DNA of 64,000 bases from an uncultured cyanobacterium (GTDB lineage Bacteria; Cyanobacteriota; Cyanobacteriia; PCC-6307; Cyanobiaceae), in assembly GCA_903882285.1 (NCBI GenBank), contig CAIRWM010000067.1, forward strand, positions 1 to 64,000, given 5' to 3'. Position 1 is the stretch's first letter. Each line of letters begins with the position of its first letter. The notes below the pieces were generated by a model, which saw nothing but the letters and a program-made list of their open reading frames with translations, had not been told where the DNA came from and ran no database searches. Shown one piece after another: positions 1 to 9,973 of the stretch. A program made the position numbers and the translations under genes.

Positions 1-36
1 CCAAAGTGGTGCGCTACCAAGCTGCGCTACGCCCCG
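1..36 (-). tRNA. tRNA-Pro, 5' part only (truncated by the window edge; anticodon begins GG, consistent with GGG)
   Basis: Reverse complement cggggcgtagcgcagcttggtagcgcaccactttgg fits acceptor, D-arm and anticodon 5' stem of a cyanobacterial tRNA-Pro. Confidence 0.85.
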
Positions 37-51
37 GCACGTATGAAGTTA

Positions 52-408
52 TCACAGCGACCTGCCGTGCTCGGCCTGGCGTTTCAGCCGTTTCAGCAGC
101 CGAGCCGTTAACCGGACGCGCTGCAGGCGTCCATAGCCGCGCAGGCCCAGCTGGGCCGCCAGCAGGCGCAGCTGGGCGAGGCTGAGCGAGGCCAGCCGCA
201 GCTCAGGCACCCGTCGCCAGATGGCGCTGGGAACGGGCAGCTCAGAACCCTGCCGCACTTCACGGAAGCCGAACAGGGCGCCGCCGGCCATCCATTCCGG
301 CACAAGTACGAACAGCACAGCCAACAGCCCGTAGAGCTCCACCAGTCCGCGCGGCAGGGGGTGGAGCTGGCGTTGGGGAGCCTCCACAGGCCCGTCGGGC
401 TCTGGCAT
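52..408 (-). CDS. conserved cyanobacterial hypothetical protein, one hydrophobic segment
   Basis: ORF with start at MPEPDG; ATG overlaps the stop of the upstream small ORF (TGATG). Confidence 0.6.
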   Translation of the reverse strand: MPEPDGPVEAPQRQLHPLPRGLVELYGLLAVLFVLVPEWMAGGALFGFREVRQGSELPVPSAIWRRVPELRLASLSLAQLRLLAAQLGLRGYGRLQRVRLTARLLKRLKRQAEHGRSL

Positions 409-572
409 CAGAGCACCGCCTCGCCCGGTCGCAGCTGCTGGGGACTCTCGCGCCATTGCATCGGGGTGTCACCGCCGGGATGGAGTCGCACCGTCCAGAA
501 GATCAAGGCAAACACCAGGGCAATGGTGGCGATCAACCCCACGATCACGACGCGATCCGGAAGCGGAGTCAT
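408..572 (-). CDS. 54-aa single-TM small protein (MTPLPDRVVIVGLIATIALVFALIFWTVRLHPGGDTPMQWRESPQQLRPGEAVL)
   Basis: Hand translation; below the ORF-track length cut-off; hydrophobic helix; overlaps both neighbours. Confidence 0.65.
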   Translation of the reverse strand: MTPLPDRVVIVGLIATIALVFALIFWTVRLHPGGDTPMQWRESPQQLRPGEAVL

Positions 573-913
573 ACGTCTTCGGTGCGCACGCAGACCAGCC
601 GCTGCGGCAGCTGCTCGAGGGTGAGCTCGTCGCCGCGCAGGATCAAGGTGGTGCGATCGTTGCGATAGCGCACTCCGAGCCCACTGGATGGCTCACGAAA
701 AAAGGTCGAGCGGACCCCGTCGTTGAGCAGCGAGGCCTGGCTGTCGTTGCGCTCCAGCACGATGGGGCCCTTACGGGGACAGATGTATTCGTCGCGCTTG
801 TCATAGTTTTCCCACCAGGGCGATTGCATCGCCAGGACCGGGCTGCTCAGCAGCATTGCCAGCAGCGGCGTGGCGAAGCGGTGCAGGCGGAGAGACAGCG
901 TCGGAGCGGGCAT
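569..913 (-). CDS. exported hypothetical protein with signal peptide
   Basis: N-terminal hydrophobic segment ending in SSPVLA; 114 aa. Confidence 0.6.
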   Translation of the reverse strand: MPAPTLSLRLHRFATPLLAMLLSSPVLAMQSPWWENYDKRDEYICPRKGPIVLERNDSQASLLNDGVRSTFFREPSSGLGVRYRNDRTTLILRGDELTLEQLPQRLVCVRTEDV

Positions 914-921
914 GGAGGAAA

Positions 922-1677
922 TCAGCTCAGAACGATCGGCGTGTTGTCACTCCGCAGTACGCAGTGGGAGATCGACCAGTCGTAGGCGTTCCACACAGCG
1001 GGGGGCAGCAGGAAGTCGGCGCCTGGATAAGACTCGAGCCGCAGGCCTGAAGGCTGGGCGGAACAGTAAGGCCGGCTGCCGGGTTTGGCCAGGTACTGCT
1101 GGTGATAGGGCTCGGCGTAGTGGAAGCGCTGGCCCCTGCCGATCTCCGTGGTGATCGCTCCGTAGCCCGCCTGCTGCAGCTGGGCGCCGTAGGCGTGGCG
1201 ACTGGCCTCCGCCTCGGCGATCAGGGCCGGATCGTCGACGAAGATGGCCGATCGGTATTGGCTGCCGCGGTCATTGCCCTGGCGATCTCCCTGGGTGGGG
1301 TCGTGGCATTCCCAGAAAAGCTTCAGCAGGTCGCTGAAATGCAAGCGGCTGTCATCCCAGACGACGCGCACCATCTCGGCGTGGCCGCTGCGGCCGCTGC
1401 AGACCTGCTCGTAGCTGGGAGCGGCGAGGGTGCCGCCTGCGTAGCCCACGGCGGTGGTCACGACGCCGGGCAGGCGCCAGAAGCCCTTTTCAGCGCCCCA
1501 GAAGCAGCCGCAGCCGAAGGCTGCTTCCCGCTGGCCGGCCGCCGGCGGAACGCCGATCGGTGTCTCCAGCACCACGTGGGCAAGATCTTCGACCCTTGTC
1601 CCAGCGGAGGCGGCCGGGGCGGCCTGGGAGGCGTTACCGAAGAGCCCGAACACGGAAAGCAAAACAAGGAGCGTCAA
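922..1677 (-). CDS. msrA: peptide-methionine (S)-S-oxide reductase MsrA with N-terminal signal-like segment
   Basis: [13 protein letters not shown] motif and RYDD-like downstream region. Confidence 0.9.
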   Translation of the reverse strand: MTLLVLLSVFGLFGNASQAAPAASAGTRVEDLAHVVLETPIGVPPAAGQREAAFGCGCFWGAEKGFWRLPGVVTTAVGYAGGTLAAPSYEQVCSGRSGHAEMVRVVWDDSRLHFSDLLKLFWECHDPTQGDRQGNDRGSQYRSAIFVDDPALIAEAEASRHAYGAQLQQAGYGAITTEIGRGQRFHYAEPYHQQYLAKPGSRPYCSAQPSGLRLESYPGADFLLPPAVWNAYDWSISHCVLRSDNTPIVLS

Positions 1678-1734
1678 GCCTAGTCAGGGACGGCCTGACT
1701 TCTGGGAGGGGGGACATCTTGTGCCGGTCCCTGT

Positions 1735-1992
1735 TCAGGGGCTGGTCGATCCCGCCGGATCCAGGGCGATGTGATTCAGCAGGGTGGTGGTGAAGGCGAA
1801 CAGCAGGAACGGCAGGGACAGCACCAGGATCAGTCCAACCCCCACCAGGGCATAGATCGGTTTGCTGGCCCCCATCAGGGCCAGGCCTGCCGCCAGGCTC
1901 ACGAAGATCACGCCCATCCAGAGCAGGATCTGGCCGTAGATGTCGCCGAAGGTGAGCGTGCAGCGCAGGTTGTATCCCTTGCTCGGATCCAT
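1735..1992 (-). CDS. small membrane protein, two hydrophobic segments
   Basis: 85-aa ORF with hydrophobic pattern. Confidence 0.55.
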   Translation of the reverse strand: MDPSKGYNLRCTLTFGDIYGQILLWMGVIFVSLAAGLALMGASKPIYALVGVGLILVLSLPFLLFAFTTTLLNHIALDPAGSTSP

Positions 1993-2107
1993 GGCAGGCA
2001 GCAGGCGGGGGGGGTTGGGGACGACGCGCCATATCCCTGCTAGGCGATGCCGGTGCCCGCTGGGGCATCCCTCAACAACTGTTGAGCTCGGGCGAACGTG
2101 CTCAGGC

Positions 2108-3856
2108 TCAGGCCGCCTGCAGACGTTCGCTGGCCTGTTCGCGTTCCCAGAGGCGGCGATAGGTACCGGGCTGCTCCACCAGCTCGCGGTGGGGCCCCTG
2201 CTGCACCAGCCGTCCCTCCTCCAGCACCAGGATCCTGTCGCAGGCCGCCGCCGCCGAGAGCTGGTGGCTGATCATCAGCACCGTCCGCCCCTTCTGTTCC
2301 CGCACCGAGCGCAGGATGGCTGCCGCCGTGTTGTTGTCCACGCTGGCGAGGGCATCGTCGAGCACCAGCAGCGGTGCCTCCACCAGCAGGGCCCGGCCCA
2401 GGGCGGTGCGTTGGCGCTGCCCTCCGGAGAGGGTGATGCCGCGTTCGCCCACCAGGGTGGCGTAGCCGTCGGGGAATCCCTTAATGTCGCCTTCGAGCCG
2501 GGCTTGACGGGCCGCGTTCTCGACCCGCTGTAGGTTTGCTTCGGGATCGCCGTAGCGCAGGTTGTCGGCAAGACTGGCCGTGAATAGATACCCCTCCTGA
2601 GGCACCAGGGCCACCTGGCGGCGCAGCTCGCTAAGGGCCAGAGCGGTGACGTCGACCCCGTCGAGGAACAGCTGGTCGGGCTCCACCTCCACCATGCGCC
2701 CCAGGGCCCGGGCCAGGGTCGTCTTGCCGCAGCCCACCGGCCCAACCACCGCCACCAGTTCCCCAGGTGACAGCCGGAAGGAGAGGTCCACCAGGGCTGG
2801 GCGCGCCGCGCCGGGATAGCGCACGGTCAGGCCACGGGCTTCTACCAGGCCCCGCGCGGGTACAGCGGCGGGCTGGGGAAGGGCGGGGGAGACCACCATC
2901 GCCTGGCGCTGCAGCAGCCCCTCCACCCGGTCCAGGCTCACCTGGCCGGTCTGAAAGGTGTTGAGCGTGAAGCCCAGCAGGGCCGTAGGGAAGACGAGAC
3001 GCTCGACAAACAGGATCAGGGCAACCAGGTCGCCGATGCTGAGCCGACCGCTCTCCAGCTGGCCGCTGCCGAGGGCCAGCAGCAGTAGCAGGCTGATCGA
3101 GGCGATGCCCTCCAGCAGGGGGAAGAGCGTGCTGCGGGTGCGGGCCAGCCCCAGGGCTGCATCGCAGTAGCGCTGGTTGCGCTGCTCGAAAGCCTCCTGT
3201 TCGGTGCGTTCCTGGCCGTAGATCTTGATGGCGCCGATGCCTGAGAGGTCCTCTTGGATCAGATCGCTGAGCTCGGCCAGGGCCTCCTGCTGGCGGCGCT
3301 GTTGCTTCATCATGCGCCCGCCGAACAGGCGCACTGTCATCAGCATCAGCGGGTAGAGCGCGATCGCCGCCAGGGTGAGGGGGCCATCGATCGCCAACAT
3401 CGCCGGCAGGGTGAGGGCGTAGGCCAGTGCTGTGTTGGTGAGGCTCAGCACGGCGAAGCCCAGCAGGCGTCGCACGTTTTCCACGTCGCTGGTGGCGCGG
3501 CTGATCACCTCGCCGCTTCCGGTGCTCTGCACCCAGCCCGGCTCCTGCAGCAGCAGATGATCGAAAATGTCCTGCTTGAGGCTGGCCTCCACCTGACGAC
3601 CGACGCCGAAGACAAGCATCCGCGACCAGAGCCGGGTGGCCCCCATCACGGTGGCTAGCCCCATGATTAGGGCCGCCATGCGCAGCACGTCGACCAGCGC
3701 AAAGCCGTCCTGTAGGTCGTTGACCACCTGGCGCACCAGGAGGGGGATCGAGACGCTGAGCAGATTGACCACCACGAGGGCGGCGGCCCCGAGCAGCACG
3801 GTGCGGCGGTGGGGCAGGAGGTATCGCCGGATCCGGTCGAGCCGCAGTCCGCTCAT
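2108..3856 (-). CDS. ABC transporter, fused permease and ATP-binding domains
   Basis: Walker A GPVGCGKTT, signature LSGGQRQR, six-TM region; start chosen at MSGLRLDRIRR. Confidence 0.9.
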   Translation of the reverse strand: MSGLRLDRIRRYLLPHRRTVLLGAAALVVVNLLSVSIPLLVRQVVNDLQDGFALVDVLRMAALIMGLATVMGATRLWSRMLVFGVGRQVEASLKQDIFDHLLLQEPGWVQSTGSGEVISRATSDVENVRRLLGFAVLSLTNTALAYALTLPAMLAIDGPLTLAAIALYPLMLMTVRLFGGRMMKQQRRQQEALAELSDLIQEDLSGIGAIKIYGQERTEQEAFEQRNQRYCDAALGLARTRSTLFPLLEGIASISLLLLLALGSGQLESGRLSIGDLVALILFVERLVFPTALLGFTLNTFQTGQVSLDRVEGLLQRQAMVVSPALPQPAAVPARGLVEARGLTVRYPGAARPALVDLSFRLSPGELVAVVGPVGCGKTTLARALGRMVEVEPDQLFLDGVDVTALALSELRRQVALVPQEGYLFTASLADNLRYGDPEANLQRVENAARQARLEGDIKGFPDGYATLVGERGITLSGGQRQRTALGRALLVEAPLLVLDDALASVDNNTAAAILRSVREQKGRTVLMISHQLSAAAACDRILVLEEGRLVQQGPHRELVEQPGTYRRLWEREQASERLQAA

Positions 3857-3917
3857 GGGCGAGGTCGCTGCAGAAGGGACGCCTAACCTACGCAGCCAAT
3901 CCCGGTGGGAGTCCCCG

Positions 3918-4262
3918 ATGCCCGAGCCCGTGTCCGCTCCCCTTTCCGATTCTGCCGGCGACCAGAGCCATCCGCTCCATGCCAGTGACCGTGACACGGT
4001 GGATCGCCTGCTGGCCGCAGAGCAGCCCGCCGACGAGCATCTCGTGGACGCGGCACGGCTGTTGATGCGATACGACGGCTTCCCAGGCGCCAGCGATCTG
4101 CAGGAGGACCTGGCCCGGGCCCTGCGCCTCTGGGGCCTCGATCGCGACGGCCTGCACGCCCGCACCCGGGCGATTTGGACAGCCGGCTACCGGCCTGGAC
4201 TGGCGCCCCCGGAGGAGGCTGTGGGCTCCGGTTTCGACACCTCCGACAGCGACTCGCCCTGA
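3918..4262 (+). CDS. DUF3288-like cyanobacterial protein
   Basis: HP..DRDTVDRLL..ARLLMRYDGFPGASDLQEDL pattern. Confidence 0.6.
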   Translation: MPEPVSAPLSDSAGDQSHPLHASDRDTVDRLLAAEQPADEHLVDAARLLMRYDGFPGASDLQEDLARALRLWGLDRDGLHARTRAIWTAGYRPGLAPPEEAVGSGFDTSDSDSP

Positions 4263-4339
4263 GGGCCGGCGATCAGTTTCCCGAATTGTTGGCCAGAACG
4301 GCCCTCTTCGGGGGATAGTGGAAATGTCCCCATCACCCG

Positions 4340-4371
4340 GCCCGGTGTGCTTTGCGCCCGGGCTTTTTTTT
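4340..4371 (+). terminator. Rho-independent terminator
   Basis: GCCCGG-N12-CCGGGC stem followed by T8. Confidence 0.8.
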
Positions 4372-4443
4372 GTCTACTGCCGCCAGGCTCTGTTGCGGTG
4401 GTGCTCGCGGCTTAGCGTCTCTCAAGCGTTGGCATTGCTCCGA

Positions 4444-5523
4444 ATGGGTTCCGCTCCCGTGCGTGATTCCCCCTCCAGCTCCGCCCTGCTCGAGCAGTTG
4501 CTCCTGGGACGCGATCTCAGCGCCGATGCGTCCACGGCCCTGATGCGTGGCTGGATCGATCAGACGATCGATCCAGCCCTCACCGGTGCCCTGCTGGCAG
4601 CATTGCGCTGCAAGGGAGTCAGCGGCGAGGAACTGGCGGCGATGGCTGCGGTGCTGCTCGAGCATTGCCCCCTGCCGGCGACGCGTCCGTCCCTGACCCT
4701 GGTTGACACCTGCGGCACGGGCGGCTCCGGCATCGACAGCTTTAACATCTCCACAGCTGTTGCCTTCACGGCGGCCGCATGTGGTGCCCACGTCGCCAAG
4801 CATGGCAATCGCAGCGCCAGCGGCCGGGTGGGCTCGGCGGACGTGCTCGAGTCCCTTGGACTCGATCTGAAGGCACCTGGGGAGCGGGTGATCGCCGCCC
4901 TGCCGGCCGCCGGGGTGACCTTTTTGTTCGCACCCGGCTGGCATCCAGCCCTGGTGGGCCTGGCGCCGCTGCGTCGCAGCCTGGGGGTGCGCACCGTGTT
5001 CAATCTGCTCGGTCCCCTGGTCAACCCCCTGCGCCCGGAGGCCCAGGTGCTGGGGGTTGCCCGGCCCGATCTGCTCGACCCGATGGCGGAGGCCCTGGGC
5101 CGCCTAAGGTTGAACGGATCTGGGCGCGCCATTGTGGTGCATGGCCATGGTGGCCTTGATGAGGCCACACTCTCCGGGCCCAGTGAGCTGCGGCTGCTGG
5201 AAAACGGAGAGGTCCGCCCAGACCTGCTTGATCCGGTGGCCTTGGGGCTGGAGTCGGCCCCCCTGGCGGCGATCGGCGGCGGTGACGTGGCTGCAAATCG
5301 CCTGATCCTCGAGGCGGTTCTGCAGGGGCGTGGTACCCCGGCCCAGGCCGACGTGGTTGCGCTCAACACCGCGCTGGTGCTGTGGGCGGCCGGGCTGGCG
5401 GACACGCCGGCGGCCGCCTTGCCCCTCAGCCGGGAAGCCTTGCGCCAGGGCCTCCCCTGGGACCGGGTGGAGCGCCTGCGCGCTGCCCTGGCGGAGCCGC
5501 CGGCGTCCCCCGCTGGGGGATGA
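4444..5523 (+). CDS. trpD: anthranilate phosphoribosyltransferase
   Basis: [17 protein letters not shown] and [18 protein letters not shown] motifs. Confidence 0.92.
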   Translation: MGSAPVRDSPSSSALLEQLLLGRDLSADASTALMRGWIDQTIDPALTGALLAALRCKGVSGEELAAMAAVLLEHCPLPATRPSLTLVDTCGTGGSGIDSFNISTAVAFTAAACGAHVAKHGNRSASGRVGSADVLESLGLDLKAPGERVIAALPAAGVTFLFAPGWHPALVGLAPLRRSLGVRTVFNLLGPLVNPLRPEAQVLGVARPDLLDPMAEALGRLRLNGSGRAIVVHGHGGLDEATLSGPSELRLLENGEVRPDLLDPVALGLESAPLAAIGGGDVAANRLILEAVLQGRGTPAQADVVALNTALVLWAAGLADTPAAALPLSREALRQGLPWDRVERLRAALAEPPASPAGG

Positions 5524-5606
5524 TCGGGGCATTCGATCCAGCGGACTTGTCCGAGCCCCCTGTTCCGGTGCCTGCTGCTCCGGTGCGCCCTGATCCAGTA
5601 CCCACG

Positions 5607-6746
5607 ATGGCCTCCTCCGATGACGACAGCGCCGTGCTGGTGCTGGCTGATGGAACGCTGTTGCGTGGCACGGCCTGCGGCGCCCGTGGCACCGCCATCG
5701 GCGAGGTGGTCTTTAACACGGGCATGACGGGCTACCAGGAGGTGATGACCGATCCCAGCTACGAGGGGCAGCTGGTTACCTTCACCTACCCCGAACTCGG
5801 CAACACCGGCGTGAATGACCAGGATCAGGAGGCGGACAGGCCGCATGTGCGTGGGCTGATCGCCCGCCAGCTCTCACCGCGGCCGAGCAGTTGGCGCAGT
5901 GAGGAGACGCTCGAGCGATGGTTGCAGCGCCATGGGGTCGTAGGCATCCGCGGGGTCGACACCCGGGCCCTGGTGCGTCACCTGCGCGATGGGGGCGCGA
6001 TCAACGGCGCCATCAGCAGTGATGGCACGGCGCCGGCGGTCTTGCTGGAGCAGGTGCGTTCCGCCCCCTCGATGGATGGTCTGAACCTCGCCGCCAAGGT
6101 CAGCACCCGCCACCCCTACCGCTGGAGCCGGCTCTGTCCGGCCGACTTTGACGCCCGGCTGCAACCCCAGCCCGAGCGCCCCTACCGGGTGGTGGCGATC
6201 GACTTCGGCATCAAGCGCGCCATCCTCGAGCGGCTCGTGGCCCACGGTTGTGACGTGACGGTGCTGCCAGCCGACGCCTCACTCGAGGATGTGCTCAGCC
6301 AGCAGCCGGAAGGGGTGTTCCTCTCCAATGGTCCGGGCGACCCTGCGGTGGTGACCACGGGCATCGCCCTTGCCCGCGCCCTGCTTCAGCAGCGCGATCT
6401 GCCCCTGTTCGGCATCTGCCTGGGCCATCAGATCCTCGGACTCGCCCTCGGCGCCCGCACCTTCAAGCTGGGTTATGGCCATCGCGGCCTCAACCATCCC
6501 TGCGGCAGCCCAGGGGAGGTGGAGATCACCAGCCAGAACCACGGCTTCGCAATCGATGGCGCCTCCCTGCCCGAGGCCGTCGTGAAGGTGACGCACCTCA
6601 ATCTCAACGACCGCACGGTGGCGGCGCTGACCATGCGCGAGCAGCCTGTCTTCGGGGTGCAGTACCACCCGGAAGCCAGCCCCGGACCCCACGACGCCGA
6701 CCATCATTTCGGCCGTTTCGCAGCACTGATGGCCGCCCGGCGCTGA
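5607..6746 (+). CDS. carA: carbamoyl-phosphate synthase small subunit
   Basis: [16 protein letters not shown] and [14 protein letters not shown] glutaminase motifs; an upstream start at 5520 is possible. Confidence 0.92.
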   Translation: MASSDDDSAVLVLADGTLLRGTACGARGTAIGEVVFNTGMTGYQEVMTDPSYEGQLVTFTYPELGNTGVNDQDQEADRPHVRGLIARQLSPRPSSWRSEETLERWLQRHGVVGIRGVDTRALVRHLRDGGAINGAISSDGTAPAVLLEQVRSAPSMDGLNLAAKVSTRHPYRWSRLCPADFDARLQPQPERPYRVVAIDFGIKRAILERLVAHGCDVTVLPADASLEDVLSQQPEGVFLSNGPGDPAVVTTGIALARALLQQRDLPLFGICLGHQILGLALGARTFKLGYGHRGLNHPCGSPGEVEITSQNHGFAIDGASLPEAVVKVTHLNLNDRTVAALTMREQPVFGVQYHPEASPGPHDADHHFGRFAALMAARR

Positions 6747-6854
6747 GCGCAGCGTTTCAGCCCAGGGAGTCGTGGACGTGGCATGCACAACCGTTTCCGA
6801 TACGGATGCGTCATTCCTGTCCAACCTCACTAAAGTTCGGCGCACATCGATTTC

Positions 6855-7238
6855 ATGGGGACTGGAGCCATCTCCGACCTGCAGCGACTGACCGTCTCAC
6901 TTCGCGGAGGCTGCGAACGACAGGCGCAGTGCCTGCTGTTCAGCTTCACGGGCCAACTCGACGCCTATTCCGACAAGCAGTTCAGCGAGTTCATCGCCAG
7001 CCAGCAGGGCAAAAGCTCGCTGCCACTGGTGATCGATCTCAGCCGCATCGACTTCATCGACTCCTCCGGTCTCGGTGCCCTCGTCCAGCTGGCCAAGCAG
7101 TGCACCGACAGCAAGACCCAGTTCCTGCTGGTGGGCAATGCCCGTGTCGTCCAGACCGTGAAACTGGTGCGTCTCGAGGAGTTCCTGCATCTCCAACCCG
7201 ATCTCGACACCGCCCTTGGCCGCCTCGCCGCGGCCTGA
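6855..7238 (+). CDS. STAS-domain anti-sigma factor antagonist
   Basis: VIDLSRIDFIDSSGLGALVQL motif. Confidence 0.85.
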   Translation: MGTGAISDLQRLTVSLRGGCERQAQCLLFSFTGQLDAYSDKQFSEFIASQQGKSSLPLVIDLSRIDFIDSSGLGALVQLAKQCTDSKTQFLLVGNARVVQTVKLVRLEEFLHLQPDLDTALGRLAAA

Positions 7239-7689
7239 GTCCCCAGAGGCGGCGCCCCGGGCGAGCCTCTGGCTGACGGCGCAGCACACCCCAGTCAGCT
7301 CCGACGCTCGAGTGCTGTCCGGTGCTGTCGACCTTGGCGCCATGCAGCTCGCCTGGTTGGGGGATGCTGTCTGGGACTTGCATCAGCGGCTGCGTCACTG
7401 CGGGCGCCCCGGCCGCACCGGGGATCTTCACCGCGCCGTGGTGGAGCTGGTGAAGGCAGAGGCTCAGGCCCGAGCCCTGCAACAGCTGGAGCCGCTGCTG
7501 CGGCCGGAGGAGCTCGAGCAGGTGCGGCGCGGTCGCAACCGGGCTGGCCGCGGACCGCGCCGTGGCGACGCGGCGGCCTATGGGCAGGCCACGGGGTTTG
7601 AGACCATGGTGGGATGGCTCTTTCTGCGGAATCCCGAGCGGCTGGCCGAGCTGCTGGATCACCTTGAGGAGACCGCGTTCACCCCTTGA
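7216..7689 (+). CDS. mrnC: Mini-ribonuclease III
   Basis: LAWLGDAVWDLHQR... RGRNRAGRG... ETMVGWLFL motifs; adjacent to rlmB. Confidence 0.8.
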   Translation: MAASPRPESPEAAPRASLWLTAQHTPVSSDARVLSGAVDLGAMQLAWLGDAVWDLHQRLRHCGRPGRTGDLHRAVVELVKAEAQARALQQLEPLLRPEELEQVRRGRNRAGRGPRRGDAAAYGQATGFETMVGWLFLRNPERLAELLDHLEETAFTP

Positions 7690-7699
7690 CCCCGCCCCC

Positions 7700-9475
7700 A
7701 TGAGTCCCCGTCCTGATCGCCGCTCCGACTCGAGACCGGACCGGGGCTCCCGCCGTCCCGGCGGCGGTCCCCCCAACCGCGCCGGTTCCCGCCCCGGTAG
7801 TCGCCCCTCCGGTGGCTCCTCCTTCCGACCCGGTGGCAGCCTGCGGCCTCGCTGGGGCGCGCGCGCCGAGGGTGGCGAGGGCAGCGACCGCTTTGGCGCT
7901 GACCGCCCCGGCAGTGACCGCTTAGGGGGACAGCGTCAGGGCGGCGAGTGGATTCCCCGAGACCGCTCCCCCAGGCCTTCGGCCCCAGGCGCAGCCGGCA
8001 GCGCCGGTGTCAGTGGCGGTGGGGGTGGCGATCGTCGCTCCTTCGATCGTCGTCCGCCGGATCGCGCCGCCGGCCGTGGTCGCCTTGATCGCTTCGATCG
8101 CCCTGAACGCCGCGGTGCTCCTTCCGCCCGCCCAGCCGGCGTTGAGCGGCGCCCCTTCGGCGGTGCTCCTGGCGGCGGCCCTGGCGGCGATCGGGACCGC
8201 CGTCCGCGCCCCTCCTTCGGGCGTTCTCCACAAGGGCGTCCGGTGGGAGGTCGGCCGCCGCTCGGGCGCCCCAGCTTCGCGGCCCCGCGCGGGGCCTATG
8301 TCCCCGGTCCGAGTGGTGGTAACGGCGCTCCTGAGTCGGAGAACTACGCCGCAGCCGCTCCCAGCGATCTGATCTGGGGTCGGCATTCGGCCCAGGCCAC
8401 GCTCGAGAGCGGTCGGCCGATCCATCGCATCTGGTGCACCCCGGAGATGCGTTTCAGCCCCAAGTTCCTGCAGCTCCTTCGCGACGCCAAGGCCTCGGGG
8501 GTGCTCGTCGAGGAAGTCACCTGGGCGCGACTGGGTCAGATCAGTGGCGGTGCGGTCCACCAGGGGATCGTGCTGCAGCCGGCTGCCGCCGAGACCCTCG
8601 ACCTGCCTACCCTGATCGATGGCTGTCGCACGATCGGCGAATCGCCGCTGCTGATCGCGGTCGATGGCCTCACCGACCCCCAGAACCTGGGGGCGATCGT
8701 GCGCAGTGCCGAGTCCCTGGGGGCCCATGGCATGGTGCTGCCCCAGCGCCGCAACGCCGGCCTCACCGGCTCGGTGGCCAAGGTGGCCGCCGGTGCACTG
8801 GAACACCTGCCGGTGGCCCGGGTGGTCAACCTCAATCGCTCCCTCGACACCCTCAAGCAGGAGGGCTACCGGATCATTGGCCTGGCGGCGGAGGGTACGG
8901 TGAGCTTGGAGGAGGTGGACCTCGACGGTCCCCTGGTGATCGTCACCGGCTCCGAAGGTGATGGCCTCTCGATGCTCACCCGCCGCAATTGCGATCAGCT
9001 GGTGCGCATTCCGCTGCGCGGGGCCACGCCGAGTCTCAATGCCTCGGTGGCCACTGCCCTGCTGCTCTATGAGGTGGCCCGCCGGGGCTGGATGCGGGGG
9101 CTCGGCGGCAGTAGCCCGGCACCGCGCATCGTGCGTCCAACCCTGCCGGCTCCCGTCCCCGACCTCGCCGTTGCGACGCCTGGGGAGAACAGCTCCCACG
9201 ATGCCCCGCAGGGATCCCCCGGCGGCGCCTCCGACGGCATCGGCGGCGACCCTCCCGACGACGCCCTCAACGAGACCTTCAGCGACTCACCCGAAGCGCA
9301 GTCGCTGACCACGCTGGAGGCTGAGGCCGAACCTGCCGCCGGCAGCGAGGCCCTCCTTCTTCAGGAAGTGGCAGATCCCTTGCTCCAGCAGGCGCCGCAG
9401 GACGCCACGGAGCACCGCTGGCACGCCCAGAACGCTGCGGAGACGAGCGGTTTCGACTGCGACATCCGCCTCTGA
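7700..9475 (+). CDS. rlmB: SpoU/TrmH-family 23S rRNA 2'-O-methyltransferase with long Arg/Gly-rich N-terminus and acidic C-terminal tail
   Basis: DPQNLGAIVRSAESLGAHGMVLP and LNASVATALLLYE motifs. Confidence 0.88.
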   Translation: MSPRPDRRSDSRPDRGSRRPGGGPPNRAGSRPGSRPSGGSSFRPGGSLRPRWGARAEGGEGSDRFGADRPGSDRLGGQRQGGEWIPRDRSPRPSAPGAAGSAGVSGGGGGDRRSFDRRPPDRAAGRGRLDRFDRPERRGAPSARPAGVERRPFGGAPGGGPGGDRDRRPRPSFGRSPQGRPVGGRPPLGRPSFAAPRGAYVPGPSGGNGAPESENYAAAAPSDLIWGRHSAQATLESGRPIHRIWCTPEMRFSPKFLQLLRDAKASGVLVEEVTWARLGQISGGAVHQGIVLQPAAAETLDLPTLIDGCRTIGESPLLIAVDGLTDPQNLGAIVRSAESLGAHGMVLPQRRNAGLTGSVAKVAAGALEHLPVARVVNLNRSLDTLKQEGYRIIGLAAEGTVSLEEVDLDGPLVIVTGSEGDGLSMLTRRNCDQLVRIPLRGATPSLNASVATALLLYEVARRGWMRGLGGSSPAPRIVRPTLPAPVPDLAVATPGENSSHDAPQGSPGGASDGIGGDPPDDALNETFSDSPEAQSLTTLEAEAEPAAGSEALLLQEVADPLLQQAPQDATEHRWHAQNAAETSGFDCDIRL

Positions 9476-9628
9476 GGTGCTCAAGCGGAGCCGCCGGGAC
9501 GATCACGCGTCTTTCCCGGCGTGCCTGGGCTTGCCTCAGCTGTTTGGCTGAGCTTCGTCACCGAGGCCACACCTGCCGGACAGCGGCGGGTCGGGAGTCC
9601 AGAATGGGGAGTCTGGAATCCTGCCCCC

Positions 9629-9898
9629 ATGAATCCATTGCTCTGGCCTGTGCGCAGCGTCGCCAATGGCTTGGGTCTGGCGTGGTGGGCCCGGGTCGAG
9701 ACCCGCTCCCCTGATGCCGTCTACTGGTTCGGACCGTTCGTGCGGCGCAGCACCCTTGAGGAGGCCCTGCCCCCCTTCCTCGACGATCTGCGGTCCGAAT
9801 CCCCGGCCTCGCTCGACTACGAGTGCCTGCGTACCTCCCGTGGTGAGCCGCTCACCGAGTCCCCTGATCTGGCCGCCCGTCCTTCGGCCGACGGCTGA
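9629..9898 (+). CDS. DUF1816-domain protein
   Basis: AWWARVETRSPDAVYWFGPFVRRSTLEEA pattern. Confidence 0.7.
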   Translation: MNPLLWPVRSVANGLGLAWWARVETRSPDAVYWFGPFVRRSTLEEALPPFLDDLRSESPASLDYECLRTSRGEPLTESPDLAARPSADG

Positions 9899-9973
9899 AT
9901 CCAGGCCCCCGGGCCTGCGCCGCCCGGCCGGGGGGCTGGCTGATAGCGTCCACGGCAGCTGGAATGCGCCTGG

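Noticed and set aside
4560-5846. 428-aa minus-strand ORF opposite trpD/carA
   Set aside because: Shadow frame; trpD is certain.
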